Part shown: positions 34,358 to 43,758 of the stretch, in pieces
Layout: the number at the start of each line of letters is the position of its first letter
Numbering within the stretch: the stretch's first letter is position 1
Assembly: GCA_965116665.1 (NCBI GenBank)
Contig: OZ220709.1
Location: 2,170,001 to 2,234,000 of the forward strand
Direction of reading: 5' to 3'
Length of the DNA stretch: 64,000 nucleotides
Origin: Aldehydirespirator sp965116665
Lineage (GTDB): Bacteria > Actinomycetota > Acidimicrobiia > Acidimicrobiales > Aldehydirespiratoraceae
Program-made: the position numbers and the translations under genes
The notes under the pieces: model-generated
What the model was told of the DNA's origin: nothing
What the model saw: only the letters and a program-made list of their open reading frames with translations
Database searches by the model: none

Positions 34358-34957
34358 ATGGAGTTCGAGCACGCAGTCAGGCGACGCCGGATGGTGCGCT
34401 CGTTCACGAGCGAGCCGGTGGAACCGGCAACGGTGAGCGGCATCTGCGACCTGGCCCGCAGAGCGCCCACCGCGGGCAACACCCCGGGGATGGACTTCCT
34501 GGTGCTGGAGGGGGGCGACACCGCGGCCTACTGGGACGTGACCCTCCCACCGGAACAGCGCGACGGCTTCGCCTGGCCCGGCCTGCTGAACGCCCCCGTG
34601 CTCGTGGTCGTCTGGGCCAACCTGGGCGGGTACCTGCGCCGCTACCGCGAGCCCGACAAGGATCACACCGGCCTCGGTCACAGCGCGAAGGCCTGGCCGG
34701 TGCCCTACTGGTTCGTCGACGGAGGGGCCGCGGTGATGACCCTGCTGCTGGCCGCGCAGGACCGGGGACTCGGGGCTGCCTTCTTCGGCATGTTCGATCA
34801 CGAGCGGGCGGTCCGGAAGCGCTTCGGCGTTCCCCCCGACCGGCGCGGCGTGGGCACGGTGGCCATCGGCCATCCGGCCGGGGACGACCGGCCGAGCCAC
34901 TCGGCTCGACGGGGCCGGCCAGGGCTCGACGACGTTCTTCACCGCTCCCGCTGGTAG
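34358..34957 (+). CDS. nitroreductase family protein
   Basis: A 199-residue FMN-dependent nitroreductase-like enzyme. It opens MEFEHAVRRRRMVRSFTSEP with the FMN-contacting RRRMVRSF, followed by ARRAPTAGNTPGMDFLVL. The central VDGGAAVMTLLLAAQDRGLGAAFFG is the family dimer/FMN block (shown here in part as AVMTLLLAAQDRGLGAAFFG). Substrate unknown. ATG 34358. Possibly co-transcribed with nothing: both gaps are over 40 bases. Confidence 0.85.
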   Translation: MEFEHAVRRRRMVRSFTSEPVEPATVSGICDLARRAPTAGNTPGMDFLVLEGGDTAAYWDVTLPPEQRDGFAWPGLLNAPVLVVVWANLGGYLRRYREPDKDHTGLGHSAKAWPVPYWFVDGGAAVMTLLLAAQDRGLGAAFFGMFDHERAVRKRFGVPPDRRGVGTVAIGHPAGDDRPSHSARRGRPGLDDVLHRSRW

Positions 34958-35016
34958 GGGCCGGACCGGACCCCGCATCCCTGCGTTCCCGAGCGGTATA
35001 CAACCGGGATCGCTGT

Positions 35017-35022
35017 TAGCCT
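35017..35022 (+). promoter_or_regulatory. TAGCCT -10-like box before the DUF35/thiolase pair
   Basis: TAGCCT ends eight bases before the ATG at 35031, with no Shine-Dalgarno sequence, implying a leaderless or near-leaderless mRNA. Confidence 0.4.
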
Positions 35023-35030
35023 GCGGCGCG

Positions 35031-35429
35031 ATGGCCCCGGCGCGAGTCCCGCTCGTCGACTACCTGCATCTTGAGCCGAAGCCGCACCTGGTGGCCCAGG
35101 AGTGCACCGACTGCGGAGCGCGGTTCTTCGACCGGCGCAACGCCTGCGCCCGCTGCGGTCGGAGCGAGTTCGCGCCGGCTGCGGTCGACGGCTCCGGCGA
35201 GTTGCGAGCCTTCACTATCGTCCACCGGGCCGCGCCGGGCATCCCGGTGCCGTTCGTGTCGGCCATCGTCCGCACCGACGACGGCACCTGGGTGCGTTCG
35301 AACGTGGTGAACTGCGACCCGACGCCCGATGCGGTCAAGCTCGGCATGAGAGTTCAGCTCACCACCCACGCCATCGGCGCTGACGACGACGGCACCGAAG
35401 CCATCGCCTTCGGCTACGAGCCGGTCTAG
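35031..35429 (+). CDS. Zn-ribbon OB-fold (DUF35) acyl-CoA partner protein
   Basis: A 132-residue DUF35 protein. A rubredoxin-like Zn ribbon, CTDCGARFFDRRNACARCG, lies at about residues 25-43, followed by an OB-fold with VRTDDGTWVRSNVV. Such proteins form complexes with thiolase-like enzymes and are needed for their activity or channel CoA intermediates. The thiolase gene follows after 43 bases, which fits that pairing. Confidence 0.88.
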   Translation: MAPARVPLVDYLHLEPKPHLVAQECTDCGARFFDRRNACARCGRSEFAPAAVDGSGELRAFTIVHRAAPGIPVPFVSAIVRTDDGTWVRSNVVNCDPTPDAVKLGMRVQLTTHAIGADDDGTEAIAFGYEPV

Positions 35430-35472
35430 CCCCACTGACACCGCCACACCGATACGAGGGAGGCACAACGAC

Positions 35473-36690
35473 ATGGCAGCTCGGATCTCTCCGGACAGCG
35501 TGTGGGTGCTCGGCGCCCACATGACCCGCTTCGCTCGCTACGGCGACCGCGACCTGATCGACCTCGCCTCCGAGAGCGCCATGGGCGCGCTGGCCGACGG
35601 CGAGGTCGCGGTGGGCGACATCGACGTGCTGGCGTGCGGGGCGCTGTTCCAGGCCACGGGCGCGGTGGGCCAGCGCATCCAGAAGCAGATCGGCCAGACC
35701 GGAGTGCCCGTCTACAACGTGGCCAACGCCTGCGCCACCGGGGCCACCGCCATCCGCACCGTGGTCATGGCCATCAAGGCGGGCGAGGCCCAGATCGGGC
35801 TGGCCGTCGGGGCCGAGCAGATGGGCAAGATGGGCCTGCTGGGAGGCGGCGCCACCAAGAAGGAGAAGACGGTCTTCGAGCCCTCGGGGCGCTACGGCGC
35901 GGTCACCGGCGTGGACGGCCATCTCGGCACCGAGACCATGCCCGGGGTGTTCGCCCAGGCGGGCATGGCCTACGCCCACGACCACGATGGGGTGGGCTTC
36001 GAGCAGTTCGCCCGGGTGGCCTACAAGAACCACCTGCACTCGACCTTGAATCCGCTGGCCCAGTACCAGAAGGAGTTCTCCATGGACGAGATCATGGAGT
36101 CCCCGATGATGAGCTACCCCAACACGCTGCTGATGTGCTGCCCGACCGGTGACGGCGCCGCCGCGGTCGTGCTGGTGTCGGGGGAGAGGCTGGCATCGAT
36201 GCCGGCCCACGTCCGGAAGCGGGCGGTGAAGGTCTCGGCGTCGGTGCTGACCTCGGACCCCTTCACCGAGGACTGCCAGGTGCAGCCCGATGTCAACACC
36301 CTCACCCGCAACGCCGCCGATCAGGCTTACGAGGCGGCCGGTGTGGGTCCCGCCGACCTCGACCTGGTGGAGCTGCACGACTGCTTCGCCACCGCTGAGC
36401 TGATCCACTACGACAACCTCGGGCTGTGCGAGCCGGGCGGGGCGGGGGACTTCATCGACTCGGGCGGTCCCTTCCGGGACGGCACCACGCCGGTCAACGT
36501 CTCCGGCGGGCTCATCTCTAAGGGCCACCCGATCGGCGCCACCGGCGTGGCCAACGTCTACGAGGTCACCACCCACCTTCGGGGTGAGGCCGGCGACCGG
36601 CAGGTGTCCGGTGCCAACGTCGGCCTGGCCCATGTCATCGGCCTGGCCTCGGCCTGCGGGGTCCACATCCTGGAGAAGGCCGCCGCCTGA
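35473..36690 (+). CDS. thiolase family protein (acetyl-CoA acetyltransferase-like)
   Basis: A 405-residue thiolase-fold enzyme of the SCP-x/DUF35-partnered type. The nucleophilic Cys is in NVANACATGATAIRT (C87). The His in ELHDCFATAELIHYD (H302) and the GLISKGHPIGATGVAN block (H near 354) complete the active site. The usual C-terminal CGGGG loop Cys is replaced by a SACGVHILE ending. It may cleave rather than condense beta-ketoacyl-CoAs; steroid or fatty-acid side-chain degradation is a common role but is not shown here. GGGAGGC precedes the ATG. Confidence 0.87.
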   Translation: MAARISPDSVWVLGAHMTRFARYGDRDLIDLASESAMGALADGEVAVGDIDVLACGALFQATGAVGQRIQKQIGQTGVPVYNVANACATGATAIRTVVMAIKAGEAQIGLAVGAEQMGKMGLLGGGATKKEKTVFEPSGRYGAVTGVDGHLGTETMPGVFAQAGMAYAHDHDGVGFEQFARVAYKNHLHSTLNPLAQYQKEFSMDEIMESPMMSYPNTLLMCCPTGDGAAAVVLVSGERLASMPAHVRKRAVKVSASVLTSDPFTEDCQVQPDVNTLTRNAADQAYEAAGVGPADLDLVELHDCFATAELIHYDNLGLCEPGGAGDFIDSGGPFRDGTTPVNVSGGLISKGHPIGATGVANVYEVTTHLRGEAGDRQVSGANVGLAHVIGLASACGVHILEKAAA

Positions 36691-36867
36691 TCCGCCAATT
36701 CGCAGAGCGTCCGGACAGTGCTTGGCAACGCGCCCGCAGACGGCGGCTACGGGCGTCGTCTCGCTGCCCACCAGGAACTGACTCAGCCGACCGACGGTGT
36801 CCGAGCGCACGCCGGCTCTGCGGCCGACGACGGGATCGGCCGTCAAGTAGCCGCGCAACGCCTCGAC

Positions 36868-39800
36868 ATGAGGCTGTCAGGCTGCCTCTCGATAGACCTT
36901 GAGGTCTCCAAGGAAACCAAGCGCATCCACGCCTTGGCCGGGATACGACCCGATACCCATGAACGCGTCGTGTTTCCGGGAGGGCGCCGCAACCTCAATC
37001 AGGCGTTGGCCGAGTTGGACGACCTCGCCGAAGGCGCGGACTTCGTGCTCGGCCACAACCTGATCAGATTCGACCTCTGCTACCTGCGAGCCGCCAACCC
37101 TGACCTGCGGCTACTGCGTCTGCCGCCGTTGGACACACTCTGGCTCAACCCCCTCGCCTTCCCACGCAACCCGTATCACCGTCTGGTCAAGCACTATCAG
37201 GACGCGCAGCTGAAGAGCGGGCGTCTCAACGACCCGGAGCAGGACGCGCTGCTCGCGCTGGAAGTGTTCTCGAACCAGCAGAACGAGTTGCTCAAGGCAC
37301 CCTCCGAACTCCTAGTCGCCTGGCATTGGCTCATCGGCGGACCGACCGGGCCAGGATTCGACCTGTTCTTCGAGACGCTGCGTCGCGCGCCGAGGCCGTC
37401 CGACACCCAAGGGCATGAGGCGATCCACGCACGTCTCGAGGGTCTCGCTTGCTGTGTGCAGACCGGCAATACGATGGATGAGGCAACCGCACACGGTTGG
37501 GCGCTCGCCTACGCCCTGGCTTGGCTGCAGGTGGCCGGGGGCAATTCGGTCATGCCGCCTTGGGTCCGGCACGAGTTCCCCGAGGCTGGGCGGCTGGTCC
37601 GGCGCCTGCGCGACCACGCGTGCACCGATCAGGGCTGCGACTGGTGCCGCGATCGCCACGATGCCCGCCGCGAGCTGAAGCGGTTCTTCGGCTTCGACAG
37701 CTTCAGGCCAGAGCCCGCTGACCCGGATGGGCGTCCCCTTCAGCAGTCCATCGTCGAGGCGACCATGGGGGGCAGGCATGTGCTGGCCATCCTGCCGACG
37801 GGCACCGGCAAGTCGCTCTGCTACCAGACACCCGCGCTGTCCAGATACGACAAGACAGGCGCGGTGACCGTGGTCATCTCCCCGCTGGTGGCCCTCATGG
37901 CTGACCAAGTCGCAGGGCTCGAGGCACGCGGCATCGCCTCCTGCATCACGATCAACGGAATGCTCTCACTGCCCGAGCGGACCGATGCACTCGAGAGGCT
38001 GAGACTCGGAGACGCCGCCATCGTGCTCATATCTCCCGAGCAGTTGCGCAGCGTGTCGCTTCGCCGATCACTGGCCCAGCGGGAGATCGGGGCCTGGGTG
38101 CTGGACGAGGCCCACTGCCTCTCGAAGTGGGGACACGACTTCCGGCCTGACTACCGCTACGTGGGCCGCTTCATCCGCGAGAGCGCGGAGGGCGGCGTGA
38201 TCCCGCCTGTGCTGTGCCTCACCGCCACCGCCAAGCCAGAGGTCAAGGAGGAGATCGTCGATCACTTCTGGCGTGAGCTCGGGGTCGAGATGCGAGTGTT
38301 CGACGGCGGCAGCCGCCGCACGAACCTGGAGTTCGTCGTAGTGGAGACGAGCAGTTCTAAGAAGCTCCATGACATCCACATGATGCTGGAGGAGCACCTG
38401 CCACAAGAGACGCCGGGCGGCGCGATCGTGTACTGCGCGACGCGTCGAAGAACCGAGGAGGTGGCTGGATTCCTCCAGGAGCAGGGAGTGGCCGCCGACC
38501 GCTTCCACGCCGGATTGCAACCCGAGGAGAAGAAGAACATCCAGGAGAGCTTCATCCGGGGTGAGCTTCAGGCGATTGCCGCCACCAACGCCTTCGGCAT
38601 GGGCATCGATAAGCCCGACGTGCGACTGGTGGTTCACGCCGACATTCCGTCGTCGCTGGAGAACTACCTTCAGGAAGCGGGCCGCGCCGGCCGGGACCAG
38701 CACGAGGCGCATTGCGTGCTGCTCTACACGAAGGAGGATGTGGAGCGGCAGTTCGGCATGTCGGCGCGCTCCCGGCTCACCCGGCGGGAGATCCACGGGG
38801 TCCTGCGCGCTTTGCGCCGGCTGGGCCGGCGCAATCGAAGCAACGAGGTGGTGGCCACAACGGGCGAGATCCTGTCCGTGGACGAAGACAAGGACTTCCG
38901 AAGGGACTCCGCCACCGACGATACGCGGGCGCGGACAGCACTCTCCTGGCTGGAGGAGTCTGCGTTGCTGACCCGCGAGGAGAACCGGGTGCGTGTCTTT
39001 CCGGCGTCGCTGCGGGTTGGATCCGTCGAGGAGGCGCAGAGGCGGCTCGACAGCACGCCAATGACAGATCGCGATCGCGGCGACTTGCTCGCCATCGTGG
39101 AGACGCTGATCGATGCCGACCCCGACGAGGGCATTTCCACCGACATGCTGATGTCAACGTGCGGCCTGAGTTCTGAACGGGTCCGGAAGACCCTCCACGA
39201 ACTGGAGCAGCTCGGAATCGCCAGCAACGACACGATATTGACGGCCTTCGTTCATGTCGGCGTGCGGTATCCCTCCCGGCAACGACTGGCCGAGGCAGTC
39301 GCCGCCGAGGAGGGGCTGGTGGAGCTGATGCGGGAGATGGCCCCGGAAATGGGGGTGGGTGACACCGCGCCCATGAACTTGCGGGTCGCCGCCCAGCGAC
39401 TCAAGGATGAGGGCCACCACCATGTTCGGCCTGAGCATGTTGTTCGCATCCTGCGAGGCATCGCGGGCGACGGGCGGAGCGAGGGTTCTGCCGGCGGCAG
39501 CCTGACTGTCCGCAAGTACGACGCCGAGAGCGTGCGAGTGACCCTGAAGCGCGATTGGTCGTCTCTGGTCGCGATCACAGGGCGCCGACGAGCAGGCGCG
39601 GAACGGTTGCTCGAGCACCTGTTGTCACGGCTGCCCCCGCGCAGCCGTGGCAACGACCAGCTGGCCGAGACCACCCTCGGAAAGCTGGTCCAGGCGGTTG
39701 AGGGCGATCCCGGCCTACAAGGGCAGACCAAGGACTCGCGCCGTCTCGTCGACCGCTCCCTGATGTGGCTGCACGAGCAGGAGGTCATCAGACTGAACCG

Positions 39801-41955
39801 GGGACTGACTGTGTTCCGCCCGGCAATGACCATCCACCTGGCCGACGAGCGGCGCGGCTTCACCCAATCGGACTTCCAGTCCCTGCAGCTCCACTACGAC
39901 GGGACCGTGAGACAGATCCACGTCATGGCCGAGTTCGCGCAGCAGGGTCTCGCGTCCATGGCCGACGCAGTTCGCCTGTCGCTCGACTACTTCCTGCTAG
40001 GAGAGGCAGAGTTCGTGCGCCGCTGGCTTCCCGCTCGCGCCCATGAGCTCTTGCGTCAGACGACGCCAGAGTCGTGGCGCGACATTGTCGAGAGTCTGGG
40101 TAACCCCGCCCAGCGTCAACTGGTGGCCGATGACCGTGAGAACACGAACGTGCTGGTGCTGGCCGGGCCCGGTTCGGGAAAGACCCGAGTGCTCGTGCAC
40201 CGCATCGCATACTTGATTCGGGCCAGGCGCGAGGATCCCCGGGGCATTCTGGCCCTGGCCTACAACCGGCATGCCGCGGTGGAGATCCGTCGAAGGCTCG
40301 CTCAACTCGTCGGGGACGACTCACGGGGCGTAATGGTGCTCACATGCCACGCACTCGCGATGCGTCTCGTCGGTGCCAGCTTCTCGGAGCGAGCCGACCG
40401 GCCCGACAGCGAGCACTTCCAAGAGGTGCTCAAGGAGGCCGCCGCTCTGCTGCGCGGCGAGGGTCTGGAGCCCGAGGAGGCCGAGGAGTCGCGGTCCCGG
40501 CTGCTGGCGGGATTCCGCTGGATACTGGTGGACGAGTACCAGGACGTCGGCGCGGAGGAGTATGACCTGGTGTCCTCTTTGGCCGGACGGACTCTGTCGG
40601 AAGCGGACGCCAGGCTGAATCTCTTCGCTGTCGGAGACGACGACCAGAACATCTATTCGTTCAAGGGGTCGTCCGTTCGGTTCATCCGCAGATTCGAGGA
40701 GGACTACAACGCCAAGCCCCGATTCCTGACTGACAACTACCGCTCCACCGGTCACGTCATCGAAGCAGCCAACGCGGTCATCGACCCGGCCGCCGACCGG
40801 ATGAAGGTCGACAACCGGATCCGCATCGACAGGGCCCGCGCCAAGGACGCGGCAGGCGGCTCGTGGGCCGAGCGCGATCCGGTGGCGGGCGGACGGGTCC
40901 AGGTGCTGCCTGCCGGGCGCGGCGCGATCTCGCAGGCGCAGACCGCGGTGGCCGAGCTTCAGCGGCTTGCGGTTCTCGCACCCGACTGGGACTGGTCTCG
41001 CTGTGCCGTCATCGCCAAGGAATGGAGCTATCTCGAACCGGTTCGCAGCCTCTGCGAGCTTGAGCGCATCCCGGTGCAGATGGCGAACGAGGAACTCCCG
41101 AGTGTCTGGCATCTTCGCGAGACTCAGGCACTCTTGGATTCCGTCCGCCGGCGTGGCTCCCGCCTGATCCGGAACAGTGACCTGAGCGAATGGCTGAACC
41201 GGCAGCCCAGTGGTCCGTGGATCGAACTTCTGCTGGAAGCAGTCGACGAGCATCGGGCCGAAGCCGGTGAAGGAGATGTGCCTGTGGACTCCTTTGCCGA
41301 ATGGCTGGCCGAATGGGGACGTGATGTACGCCGACGCCATCGAGGGTTGCTGCTGTTGACCGCCCACCGCGCCAAGGGCCTGGAGTTCGACCATGTGGTT
41401 GTGCTGGATGGGGGCTGGGATCGAGTAGGGCGCAACGAGGATCCCGACGCTCCTCGCCGCCTGTACTACGTCTCCATGACCCGCGCCCGCCAGACTCTCG
41501 CCCTAGGACGCTTCGCAGGGCCGCATCCCATCCAGGACGCGCTACGAGAGAGTCCTGCCGTTCTCTGGCGGGACCCTTCGCCGGTGCCGGTGCCGCCACA
41601 AGAACTGGAACGCCGCTACCGCCAACTCGGTTTGCGGAACGTGTATCTGAGCTTCGCTGGTCGTATGCCTCAGCGAGATCGAGTACATCGTGCCATCGAG
41701 GCCTTGTCGCCGGGCGACCATCTGCAAGTGCGGCAACGGTCGAGCAGGTGGGAACTACTGGATGGCGCAGGGGTTGTAGTGGGAACTCTCGCGGGCAGCT
41801 TCGAGCCGCCTGCAGATACGCGCTGCATCGACGCGAGCGTCACGGCTCTCATCACCTGGAAGCGAAGCCACTCAGACCCGCAATACCGTCAGCAACTCAA
41901 GTGCGACCGCTGGGAGGTTGTCGTGCCCGAACTGGTCTTCGAGCCCTTCTCGTAG
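36868..41955 (+). CDS. DnaQ-like exonuclease - RecQ helicase - UvrD helicase fusion
   Basis: A 1,695-residue multidomain protein. Residues about 5-135 look like a DEDD exonuclease: SIDLE (D10, E12), GHNLIRFD near 62 and EQDALLAL near 124. A Cys cluster (CTDQGCDWC, about 251-259) precedes the RecQ-type SF2 helicase: LPTGTGKSLCYQ near 309, LDEAHCLSKWGHDFRPDYRY near 412 and QEAGRAGRD near 602. A winged-helix-rich middle follows. The C-terminal third is an SF1 UvrD/Rep helicase: AGPGSGKTRVL near 1098, VDEYQDV near 1220, GDDDQNIYSF near 1255 and RRLYYVSMTRARQ near 1530. ATG 36868 chosen; the frame is open 150 bases upstream. DNA repair or defence is inference. Accessory neighbours. Confidence 0.85.
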   Translation: MRLSGCLSIDLEVSKETKRIHALAGIRPDTHERVVFPGGRRNLNQALAELDDLAEGADFVLGHNLIRFDLCYLRAANPDLRLLRLPPLDTLWLNPLAFPRNPYHRLVKHYQDAQLKSGRLNDPEQDALLALEVFSNQQNELLKAPSELLVAWHWLIGGPTGPGFDLFFETLRRAPRPSDTQGHEAIHARLEGLACCVQTGNTMDEATAHGWALAYALAWLQVAGGNSVMPPWVRHEFPEAGRLVRRLRDHACTDQGCDWCRDRHDARRELKRFFGFDSFRPEPADPDGRPLQQSIVEATMGGRHVLAILPTGTGKSLCYQTPALSRYDKTGAVTVVISPLVALMADQVAGLEARGIASCITINGMLSLPERTDALERLRLGDAAIVLISPEQLRSVSLRRSLAQREIGAWVLDEAHCLSKWGHDFRPDYRYVGRFIRESAEGGVIPPVLCLTATAKPEVKEEIVDHFWRELGVEMRVFDGGSRRTNLEFVVVETSSSKKLHDIHMMLEEHLPQETPGGAIVYCATRRRTEEVAGFLQEQGVAADRFHAGLQPEEKKNIQESFIRGELQAIAATNAFGMGIDKPDVRLVVHADIPSSLENYLQEAGRAGRDQHEAHCVLLYTKEDVERQFGMSARSRLTRREIHGVLRALRRLGRRNRSNEVVATTGEILSVDEDKDFRRDSATDDTRARTALSWLEESALLTREENRVRVFPASLRVGSVEEAQRRLDSTPMTDRDRGDLLAIVETLIDADPDEGISTDMLMSTCGLSSERVRKTLHELEQLGIASNDTILTAFVHVGVRYPSRQRLAEAVAAEEGLVELMREMAPEMGVGDTAPMNLRVAAQRLKDEGHHHVRPEHVVRILRGIAGDGRSEGSAGGSLTVRKYDAESVRVTLKRDWSSLVAITGRRRAGAERLLEHLLSRLPPRSRGNDQLAETTLGKLVQAVEGDPGLQGQTKDSRRLVDRSLMWLHEQEVIRLNRGLTVFRPAMTIHLADERRGFTQSDFQSLQLHYDGTVRQIHVMAEFAQQGLASMADAVRLSLDYFLLGEAEFVRRWLPARAHELLRQTTPESWRDIVESLGNPAQRQLVADDRENTNVLVLAGPGSGKTRVLVHRIAYLIRARREDPRGILALAYNRHAAVEIRRRLAQLVGDDSRGVMVLTCHALAMRLVGASFSERADRPDSEHFQEVLKEAAALLRGEGLEPEEAEESRSRLLAGFRWILVDEYQDVGAEEYDLVSSLAGRTLSEADARLNLFAVGDDDQNIYSFKGSSVRFIRRFEEDYNAKPRFLTDNYRSTGHVIEAANAVIDPAADRMKVDNRIRIDRARAKDAAGGSWAERDPVAGGRVQVLPAGRGAISQAQTAVAELQRLAVLAPDWDWSRCAVIAKEWSYLEPVRSLCELERIPVQMANEELPSVWHLRETQALLDSVRRRGSRLIRNSDLSEWLNRQPSGPWIELLLEAVDEHRAEAGEGDVPVDSFAEWLAEWGRDVRRRHRGLLLLTAHRAKGLEFDHVVVLDGGWDRVGRNEDPDAPRRLYYVSMTRARQTLALGRFAGPHPIQDALRESPAVLWRDPSPVPVPPQELERRYRQLGLRNVYLSFAGRMPQRDRVHRAIEALSPGDHLQVRQRSSRWELLDGAGVVVGTLAGSFEPPADTRCIDASVTALITWKRSHSDPQYRQQLKCDRWEVVVPELVFEPFS

Positions 41956-42029
41956 GAGTGTGCAACGCTCGACCGGGCCCTGGGCAGTCCGGATTAGTAG
42001 AGGTCACCGCACGAGCCGAGCGGCGTCCA

Positions 42030-42035
42030 TAGGAT
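42030..42035 (+). promoter_or_regulatory. TAGGAT -10-like box, leaderless start
   Basis: TAGGAT ends six bases before the GTG at 42042; no Shine-Dalgarno sequence is present. Confidence 0.35.
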
Positions 42036-42041
42036 CGGGCC

Positions 42042-42407
42042 GTGACCGTCGTGGCTATCGACCATGTGCAGTTGGCCATGCCCGAAGGCGGCGAGCGGTT
42101 CGCCCAGGAGTTCTACGAGGGCCTCCTGGGTCTCACGCGCGTGCCCAAGCCTCCCCATCTGGAGCGGCGAGGTGGCTGCTGGTTCGAGAATGACTGCGTC
42201 AAGGTCCACCTCGGCGTGGATGCCGACTTCCGGCCGGCCCGCAAAGCCCATCCCGCTCTCGTGGTGGACGGCTTGGACCGCCTGGTTGCGCGTCTGCGGG
42301 CGGCCGGTGTCACGGTCCGCGATGACGGGACCTCGGAGACGCTTCGCAGGGCGTATGCCGATGATCCGTTCGGCAACCGCATCGAGTTGCTCGAGTCCAT
42401 CGAATAA
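42042..42407 (+). CDS. VOC (glyoxalase/dioxygenase fold) protein
   Basis: A 121-residue single-domain VOC protein. It opens VAIDHVQLAMPEGGE with the first metal-ligand His, has EFYEGLLGLTRVPKP, and ends DPFGNRIELLES with the terminal Glu. Metal ligands appear intact. Substrate unknown; such proteins act in aldehyde detoxification, antibiotic resistance or ring cleavage. Intact despite lying next to an insertion sequence. Confidence 0.85.
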   Translation: MTVVAIDHVQLAMPEGGERFAQEFYEGLLGLTRVPKPPHLERRGGCWFENDCVKVHLGVDADFRPARKAHPALVVDGLDRLVARLRAAGVTVRDDGTSETLRRAYADDPFGNRIELLESIE

Positions 42408-42446
42408 CCGACGCCCAATGGGCCACGACGACCGGCACTAGCCGGT

Positions 42447-42537
42447 CGGGGATCGCCTCCTTCCATAAGAGTTTTATAGAAAAATATTGAGAACTCCATG
42501 AAAATGGGGGATAGATGATGCTCCTATTGTTGTCAAG
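42447..42537. other. AT-rich intergenic segment at the IS110 element edge
   Basis: This stretch, with runs such as AAAAATATTGAG, is far more AT-rich than the surrounding DNA. It separates the VOC gene from the transposase stop and probably contains the right end of the IS110 element. No gene or clear inverted repeat seen. Confidence 0.5.
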
Positions 42538-43758
42538 TCAAGCGGCGGGTGCTTGGGTGTTGAGCCAGTCGCGGTAGGCGGGCACGAGGTGGTGGTTGGG
42601 TGTTTTGCCGTGTTCGATTCTGGAGATGGTGCTGGGCCAGGTGTTGAGACTGTCGGCGGCGTGCTGGAGGGTGGCTCCGGCTTGTTGGCGGAGTTGTCGC
42701 AGGTTGTTGGTGGTTGCGGTGGCGGGTTGGGGGTTGGTGAGCAGCCGGTAGACCTCGCGGGCGATGTAGCGCTTGAGGCAGCGGATGGTCTCGCGGCGGG
42801 TCTTGCCGTCGCTTTGGCGGCGTTGGGCGTAGGCGCGGGTGGCCGGGTCGGTGGAGAGCCGGACCATGGCGATGCGCCACAGGGCGTGGTTGGCTTGGCG
42901 GTTGCCGCCTGTGTTGAGGCGGTGTCGGGTGATCTTGCCCGAGGAGGCCTCGACTGGGCTGGCGCCGCACAGCGCGGCGAAGGAGGCTTCGCTTTGGAGC
43001 CGCTGTGGGTTGTCGCCCGCCGCGATGAGCAGGATCGCCGCGGTGTCTGGGCCGATGCCTTTGGCGGCGCGCAGCGCCGGGTTGGCGGCCGCGGTGAGCT
43101 CGTCGAGGTGGCTGCGCAGCTCGGCGAGGTCGGCGTCGAGCACCTGGTGCTGGCGGGCCAGGGTGCGCAGGGCGGCCTTGGTGGCCTCTGCGGGTTCGGT
43201 GGGGTCTGCGGGGCGGAACCGGGCGCAGCGCTGCACCCGCTGCGGGGTCGAGAGCGGCTCGAGTTGCCGTCGCAGCGACTCGGGGGCGGTGTTGATGAGG
43301 TCCCGTATCTGGTTGGCGATGCGGGTGCGGTGGCTGCGCGTCGAGCACAACGCGACCCGCAGCGCCCGGATCGACTCGACTATCCCGTCGTTGCCTTTGG
43401 GTGCGGCGCTGGCGTCTCCGCTGAGCGCGGCGCGAGCGGCGGCCTCGGCGTCGACGGTGTCGGACTTGCCGCGCCGGCGGCGCACCTGGCGGTTCGGTCG
43501 GATCACCTCGACCACCTCGATGCCGCCATCGCGCAGGTGACGGGTGAGTCCCACGCCATAGGAGCTGGTGCCCTCGATTCCGATCTTGACGACCGGCCCG
43601 AACCCGCGCATCCAGCTCTCCAAGCGCCGGTAGCCAGCCGGCGCAGCCGCGAACGACTCGGTGCTCAGGATCCGTCCCGTCTGGTCGACGACCGCCGCAA
43701 CGTGGATGTCTTTGTGAGTGTCGACGCCGCCATAGATGCCGGCGATGAGATCGGCCAT
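42538..43758 (-). CDS. IS110 family transposase with C-terminal HTH
   Basis: A 406-residue DEDD transposase. The RuvC-like N-terminal domain shows GGVDTHKDIHVAAV (first Asp), KIGIEGTSSYGVGL (Glu) and KSDTVDAEAAARAAL (two Asp). The C-terminal Transposase_20 domain has AKGIGPDTAAILL and FAALCGASPVEASSGK with the Ser region, then TGGNRQANHALW. The last 55 residues (LRQLRQQAGATLQHAADSLN, then STISRIEHG) form an XRE-like helix-turn-helix, an extra domain beyond the basic IS110 plan. It looks intact and full length. Confidence 0.92.
   Translation of the reverse strand: MADLIAGIYGGVDTHKDIHVAAVVDQTGRILSTESFAAAPAGYRRLESWMRGFGPVVKIGIEGTSSYGVGLTRHLRDGGIEVVEVIRPNRQVRRRRGKSDTVDAEAAARAALSGDASAAPKGNDGIVESIRALRVALCSTRSHRTRIANQIRDLINTAPESLRRQLEPLSTPQRVQRCARFRPADPTEPAEATKAALRTLARQHQVLDADLAELRSHLDELTAAANPALRAAKGIGPDTAAILLIAAGDNPQRLQSEASFAALCGASPVEASSGKITRHRLNTGGNRQANHALWRIAMVRLSTDPATRAYAQRRQSDGKTRRETIRCLKRYIAREVYRLLTNPQPATATTNNLRQLRQQAGATLQHAADSLNTWPSTISRIEHGKTPNHHLVPAYRDWLNTQAPAA

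Noticed and set aside
35359..36858. A 1.5-kb open frame antisense to the thiolase
   Set aside because: The thiolase on the plus strand has all active-site motifs and a ribosome binding site. The antisense frame is GC-driven.
36700..36867. Minus-strand peptide resembling a small DNA-binding segment (around VGRRAGVRSDTVGRLSQFL)
   Set aside because: It could be a remnant of a regulator, but it has no clear start, is cut by a stop on its 5' side, and runs into thiolase antisense. Not enough to call a pseudogene.
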